From the NCBI RefSeq assembly GCF_000716875.1, contig NZ_JNWQ01000017.1, positions 1 through 64,000 of the forward strand: DNA of 64,000 bases, read 5' to 3'. The notes beneath the pieces were generated by a model. It was not told the DNA's origin, ran no database searches, and saw only the letters and a list, made by a program, of their open reading frames with translations. Below, in pieces: positions 61,017 to 64,000 of the stretch (its first letter is position 1; each line of letters begins with the position of its first letter). Position numbers and translations under genes: made by a program. This DNA is from Streptomyces novaecaesareae (GTDB taxonomy: Bacteria; Actinomycetota; Actinomycetes; Streptomycetales; Streptomycetaceae).

Positions 61017-61727
61017 TCAGGACTGGCGGTAGGCGCGGACGAGCAGGGTGTCGGCAGCACGCGCACCCGGTCCGGCGGGAGGGAGCCGGTCGATGCTGAT
61101 CTTCGTGAACCCCGACTCGTCCAACAGCTTCGTCCAGACGGTCTCCTGGAGAACCCATCGGCGCATGGTGGTCGTGGCACCGTCCGGGGTGCGGGCCGGA
61201 ATGTCGGCGTGCTGGACGTCCGGCTCAGCGGGGGCCCCACCGAGGTAGTGGCCCAAGGTGGAGGCGGCCAGCAGTCCGCCCGGTCGCAGGGCGTGGGCAG
61301 CGGCCAGGAGGAGTCGTCGGGGGTCGGCGAAGTCGAGGCTGCCGAACACTGAGTAAATCACGTCGTACTCGGCCGGGTGTGCGTTCAGGTGCGCGGTCGC
61401 GTCGGCGTGCACCGTACGCAGACATGGCGCGAGGTGACCGTAGAGGTCACGCGCCATCGTGTGCTGAGCGGGCGAGGCGTCGATGGCGTCGACCCGGGCC
61501 GGAGCGTGGCGGGCGACGAGGTACGCCGCATGACGGGCGGCACCTGCGCCGAGGTCGGCCACGACGAGGCCGGTGACGTCTCCCAGCACCTCGACGCCTG
61601 GCCCGCCAGCCTGGGCCCAGACCCAGTGGAAGGCGCCGGGGACGCCCCGGTCCGTGTCGGCGCGGGCACGGCCGTAGTGGTGCCAGAGGTCTGGCGCGCC
61701 GGATTGGGCGGTTGATGTGGTCGTCAC
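61017..61727 (-). CDS. Class I SAM-dependent methyltransferase
   Basis: A 236-residue methyltransferase. The SAM loop is VVADLGAGAARHAAYLVARH, the acidic ribose-binding residue follows in RVDAIDAS, then HADATAHL, YDVIYSVFGSLDF and LRPGGLLAAST. The substrate is not known. GTG at 61727 is preferred because AAGGA lies eight bases upstream; ATG at 61736 is the alternative. Together with the next two leftward genes it forms a module that I have seen often near Scr1-type regulators in Streptomyces. Confidence 0.82.
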   Translation of the reverse strand: MTTTSTAQSGAPDLWHHYGRARADTDRGVPGAFHWVWAQAGGPGVEVLGDVTGLVVADLGAGAARHAAYLVARHAPARVDAIDASPAQHTMARDLYGHLAPCLRTVHADATAHLNAHPAEYDVIYSVFGSLDFADPRRLLLAAAHALRPGGLLAASTLGHYLGGAPAEPDVQHADIPARTPDGATTTMRRWVLQETVWTKLLDESGFTKISIDRLPPAGPGARAADTLLVRAYRQS

Positions 61728-61790
61728 CCAGGCCATCCTTGCGCCCGGTGTGGGTCGGCGCCGGGGTTTGAGAGAACTCCACTCTTGCGG

Positions 61791-61828
61791 GTTGCGGTGG
61801 CCCCGGGCGTGCCCGGGGCCACCGCAAC
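61791..61828 (-). terminator. Terminator after the 61836-62291 gene
   Basis: An 18-base arm at 61791-61808 pairs perfectly with 61811-61828 with only two bases between, so three or so inner pairs open to a loop. It begins eight bases after the stop of the leftward gene. Confidence 0.8.
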
Positions 61829-61835
61829 TGCCCGG

Positions 61836-62291
61836 TCAGTGTGAGTCGCTGCCGGGGTGGCAGGGGCTGCACTTGGCGGCATCCGCCCACAGGGGCAGGT
61901 CCACGTCCCAGCCGTCCGCTGCGATCAGCTGGGCGGTGCGCAGGACGGTGCCGTCGTCCTTGTACTCGACGGCCGGCACGTGGTGGAGGAAGTGGCCGTC
62001 GTTGTGCTTCTTGCACAACTCGGCGTAGGCGACAGTGTCCAGGATGATCGTGTGGACGCCGATGTCCACCAGCGAGCTGGGGCCGAGGCCCAGGTGCTCG
62101 CCGCGGTGGGCCATGGCGGTCAGCAGGTAGGCGTAGCCCTGGCCGAGGACGCGGGCGGCCATGATGGTGTCGTAGGGGTAGTCGCGCATCAGGAGGCCGA
62201 TCTGCTTGTTCCACAGGTCGGCGGGGATGTGGTCGCACACGTTCCGGAGCGGGCCGACGATCGGGTCGGCGGGCGCAACTGCGGTTGCCAT
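61836..62291 (-). CDS. Conserved Streptomyces protein ending in a CxxCH motif
   Basis: A 151-residue mostly helical protein: IPADLWNKQIGLLMRDYPYD, VLGQGYAYLLTAMAHRGEHL, VDIGVHTIILDTVAYAELCK and a C-terminal KCSPCHPGSDSH. No signal peptide, so the CxxCH is more likely a metal site than a haem site. GGAGG precedes the ATG at 62291. Homologues are common near Scr1-type HTH genes, as far as I recall; function unknown. Confidence 0.65.
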   Translation of the reverse strand: MATAVAPADPIVGPLRNVCDHIPADLWNKQIGLLMRDYPYDTIMAARVLGQGYAYLLTAMAHRGEHLGLGPSSLVDIGVHTIILDTVAYAELCKKHNDGHFLHHVPAVEYKDDGTVLRTAQLIAADGWDVDLPLWADAAKCSPCHPGSDSH

Positions 62292-62409
62292 GGTTCCTCC
62301 GACTGTTGGTGGGGGCACCTGGTGGGGCCGGGCGCTTCCCGGCTCCCCTGTGAAAGTTACGGACCAATTCAGTTACTGCTCAACGAAGTTGCGGAGAATT
62401 GCGGATTGC

Positions 62410-63258
62410 TCACCCCAGCGTGTCGATCGCGGTGGCGATCAGGGCACGGGCAGCACCGCCGTGAACGGCCAGGGCGGCGAAACGTGCGAACGCTTGTGAG
62501 TAGAGGGCGAGATCGCTGGGCGCCGTCACAGTCACCTGGGCCGACAGCAGCTCTACCCCGGCCTGGCGGTCGTCGAACAGATTGAACGTCTCCGTGGGCC
62601 ACATGGTGCGGGCGGCCGTGAACGGGATGATGCCGAGCGAGATCGAAGGCATCGACATGACGTTGAGCAGATGGCTGAGTTGTCCAGCCATCACCGTCTC
62701 GTCGCCGATTCGGTAGCGCAAAACAGACTCCTCGATGACCGCGACGAAGCGGCGCCCCCCTTCGAAAACCACGTTGGATCGGGCGAGCCGGGCCTCGACG
62801 GCGTCCGCCACGTCATCCGGGGTCTGGCGGACGTCGGCCACCCTGCGTAGCAGGGCGCCGGCGTACTCCCGGGTCTGCAAGGCGCCGGGGATGACGCGGG
62901 AGGAGTAGGCGCGGAAGTGGCGGGTGCGTGAATAGAGGGGCACCCGGGCTTCTTGGGCGTGGCGCAGTCCGGTCCGGGTGATGCGTCTCCATTCGACGTA
63001 CAGGGAGTCCGCTGCCCTGTTGGAGGCGATCAGATCGGGTGCCTGCCCGTCGGCGCCGCAGGCTCGGCACCACGCGCGAATGTCCGAGTCTGAGGGGGCG
63101 GCCTTGGCGTTCAGGATGCGGGAGGTTTTGGCGGGGTGCCATCCGCAGAAGGTGGACAGTTCCCTGCCCTTCAGTCCAGCGTTCCGCATCAGCTCGCCGA
63201 GGCGGGTGGCGAGGGCCGCGCGAGCTGTCTGGACACTGGAGGACGGGGAGATCGACAT
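62410..63258 (-). CDS. Scr1-type HTH regulator (DUF5753)
   Basis: A 282-residue regulator: N-terminal HTH (LATRLGELMRNAGLKGRELS, GWHPAKTSRILNAKAAPSDS) and a C-terminal DUF5753 domain (ARVPLYSRTRHFRAYSSRVI, PGALQTREYAGALLRR, then LLNVMSMPSISLGIIPFTA). These are the antitoxin-like regulators of a widespread Streptomyces module, usually with a DUF397 or DUF6879 partner. ATG at 63258. It lies 28 bases after the DUF6879 gene in the same direction. Confidence 0.85.
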   Translation of the reverse strand: MSISPSSSVQTARAALATRLGELMRNAGLKGRELSTFCGWHPAKTSRILNAKAAPSDSDIRAWCRACGADGQAPDLIASNRAADSLYVEWRRITRTGLRHAQEARVPLYSRTRHFRAYSSRVIPGALQTREYAGALLRRVADVRQTPDDVADAVEARLARSNVVFEGGRRFVAVIEESVLRYRIGDETVMAGQLSHLLNVMSMPSISLGIIPFTAARTMWPTETFNLFDDRQAGVELLSAQVTVTAPSDLALYSQAFARFAALAVHGGAARALIATAIDTLG

Positions 63259-63286
63259 CGTCGCAGGGGCTCGAAACTGACGGTGG

Positions 63287-63811
63287 TCAGATGCTGAACT
63301 GCTCGTGGGGTACGGCCCGTTGCCAGACCGCCTCGAACGCGGTGGCGCACAGCAGGGCCACCGCAGGGTCGTCGCTGAAGGACGGCCCAGCACTTTCCCC
63401 GTCGCCGGTGAAGTGGTTGAACCGCACCAACTCACCATCGAACAGCCAGAAATCGCAGCCCGGCAGGGCGAGATCCGCTGCCTGCCGCCGCGGCAGCCAG
63501 CGGATCTGCTCACCTGCGGCGATGTTGGTGAACGTCCCGGAGTGCTCAAACCGGATGTACTCCGAGACCGGCTCGGACACGATCCGGGCACGCCGAACCT
63601 CGACACCCCGGCCTACGGTCTCCTCGATCAGCGTTAGCCACGGACGCCACCAGGACGCACGGTCGGCCGGGTCGTACCGGAAGCCGTCCTGCCAGGCCGA
63701 GAACGCCTCAGCCTCCTTCACCACGCTGTAGGAGTCGCGCATCTCCAGGTGAACCGCGCTGGAGCGCGCAGCAGCCAACTGCTCAGCGAACGTCGGCACC
63801 TTCGGCGGCAT
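63287..63811 (-). CDS. DUF6879-family protein
   Basis: A 174-residue protein with the DUF6879 pattern: AVHLEMRDSYSVVKEAEAFS, WLTLIEETVGRGVEVRRARI, VSEPVSEYIRFEHSGTFTNI, AGEQIRWLPRRQA, and DFWLFDGELVRFNHFTGDGE. It is the usual partner of Scr1-type HTH genes, and the pair is suspected of toxin-antitoxin-like behaviour, without proof. ATG at 63811 overlaps the end of the upstream gene (stop at 63783). Confidence 0.82.
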   Translation of the reverse strand: MPPKVPTFAEQLAAARSSAVHLEMRDSYSVVKEAEAFSAWQDGFRYDPADRASWWRPWLTLIEETVGRGVEVRRARIVSEPVSEYIRFEHSGTFTNIAAGEQIRWLPRRQAADLALPGCDFWLFDGELVRFNHFTGDGESAGPSFSDDPAVALLCATAFEAVWQRAVPHEQFSI

Positions 63812-64000
63812 CGCATGCTCTCCTCAAGATCGGCACCATGCGGGACGGCAACCGGACCACATCCTCCGAATCGGGGATGCTCCCGGTCTCCCGGCATTTG
63901 GCGCGCAGCTTCTCGGTGGCCTTCCAACCCTGCACGACGATCTCGTCAGCTTTGTCGTCGTACCAGACGGTCGGGCACTCGTCGTCCCCGGTGTTGGGGT
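63783..64000 (-). CDS. C-terminal part of a small protein, cut by the window edge
   Basis: An open frame enters from the right edge and ends with TGA at 63783-63785. The 71 visible residues include ECPTVWYDDKADEIVVQGWK, ATEKLRAKCRETGSIPDSED and VVRLPSRMVPILRRA. The CPTVW...VVQGWK pattern resembles short proteins that stand just upstream of DUF6879 genes in Streptomyces, from memory. It overlaps the DUF6879 start by 29 bases. Confidence 0.6.
   Translation of the reverse strand, partial: PNTGDDECPTVWYDDKADEIVVQGWKATEKLRAKCRETGSIPDSEDVVRLPSRMVPILRRACDAAEGADVR

Noticed and set aside
61836..61870. CxxCH as a cytochrome c haem site
   Set aside because: The protein has no signal peptide and no other cytochrome feature, and is probably cytoplasmic; a metal site is more likely.
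62391..62409. tRNA or small RNA in the AT-richer gap before the Scr1 gene end
   Set aside because: No cloverleaf, no CCA end and no conserved T-loop could be drawn.

Overview
High-GC (about 73%) DNA with GTG/TTG starts, many probable leaderless transcripts and many GC-rich hairpin terminators. Gene content and order point to a Streptomycetaceae chromosome (Streptomyces or Kitasatospora). From memory, the order add - afsQ2/afsQ1/sigQ - deoC - sugar-phosphate mutase - PNP - lpdA-like - deoR - accA - maf - pccE/pccB - birA - cya - GGDEF - hutH follows the SCO4901-SCO4932 interval of S. coelicolor, and hutU - M20 - hutF - hutI follows SCO3073-SCO3070. No rRNA, tRNA, insertion sequence or CRISPR array was found.

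Layout. 1-2.5 kb: LysR regulator and adenosine deaminase. 2.6-5.7 kb: small secreted and membrane proteins, PhzF-like and VanZ-like genes. 5.7-9.7 kb: lipoprotein-afsQ2-afsQ1 operon divergent from sigQ, with an AfsQ1-type box between them. 9.7-12.1 kb: a truncated surface-protein gene, a uridine-kinase-like gene and a small membrane protein. 12.2-19.2 kb: nucleoside catabolism (deoC with two aldehyde dehydrogenase genes, sugar-phosphate mutase, PNP). 19.3-26.2 kb: a poly-gamma-glutamate-type synthetase locus (PgsB, PgsC, an NlpC/P60 hydrolase, a double sensor protein) beside a lipid-anchored or secreted putative hydrolase and a gamma-glutamylcyclotransferase. 26.3-37.2 kb: core metabolism (flavoprotein reductase, DeoR regulator, acyl-CoA carboxylase subunits, Maf, BirA, adenylate cyclase). 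37.4-39.2 kb: GAF-GGDEF-GAF protein.

39.4-49.0 kb is the most unusual part. A six-gene, mostly overlapping operon encodes a nucleotide-cyclase-like protein, a P-loop (STAND-like) ATPase, an SPFH-vWA fusion, a TerY-like vWA protein, a PP2C phosphatase and a membrane-anchored protein kinase. It converges on an overlapping pair encoding a two-helix membrane protein of the Pycsar-effector type and a Crp-type cyclic-nucleotide-binding regulator. I read this as a combined cyclic-nucleotide and phospho-signalling conflict or stress system.

49.2-61 kb: a TetR/macrolide-type glycosyltransferase pair with a clear shared operator, then histidine utilisation (hutH, and hutU - M20 amidohydrolase - hutF - hutI, with an RpiR regulator between them). 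61-64 kb: a methyltransferase and a typical actinobacterial Scr1-type HTH / DUF6879 module, cut by the window edge.

The nucleoside genes share a perfect palindrome, CTACGCGCGTAG, directly upstream of add, deoC and PNP and nowhere else that I noticed. Together they would turn (deoxy)adenosine into base, glyceraldehyde 3-phosphate and acetaldehyde, with the aldehyde dehydrogenase removing acetaldehyde.
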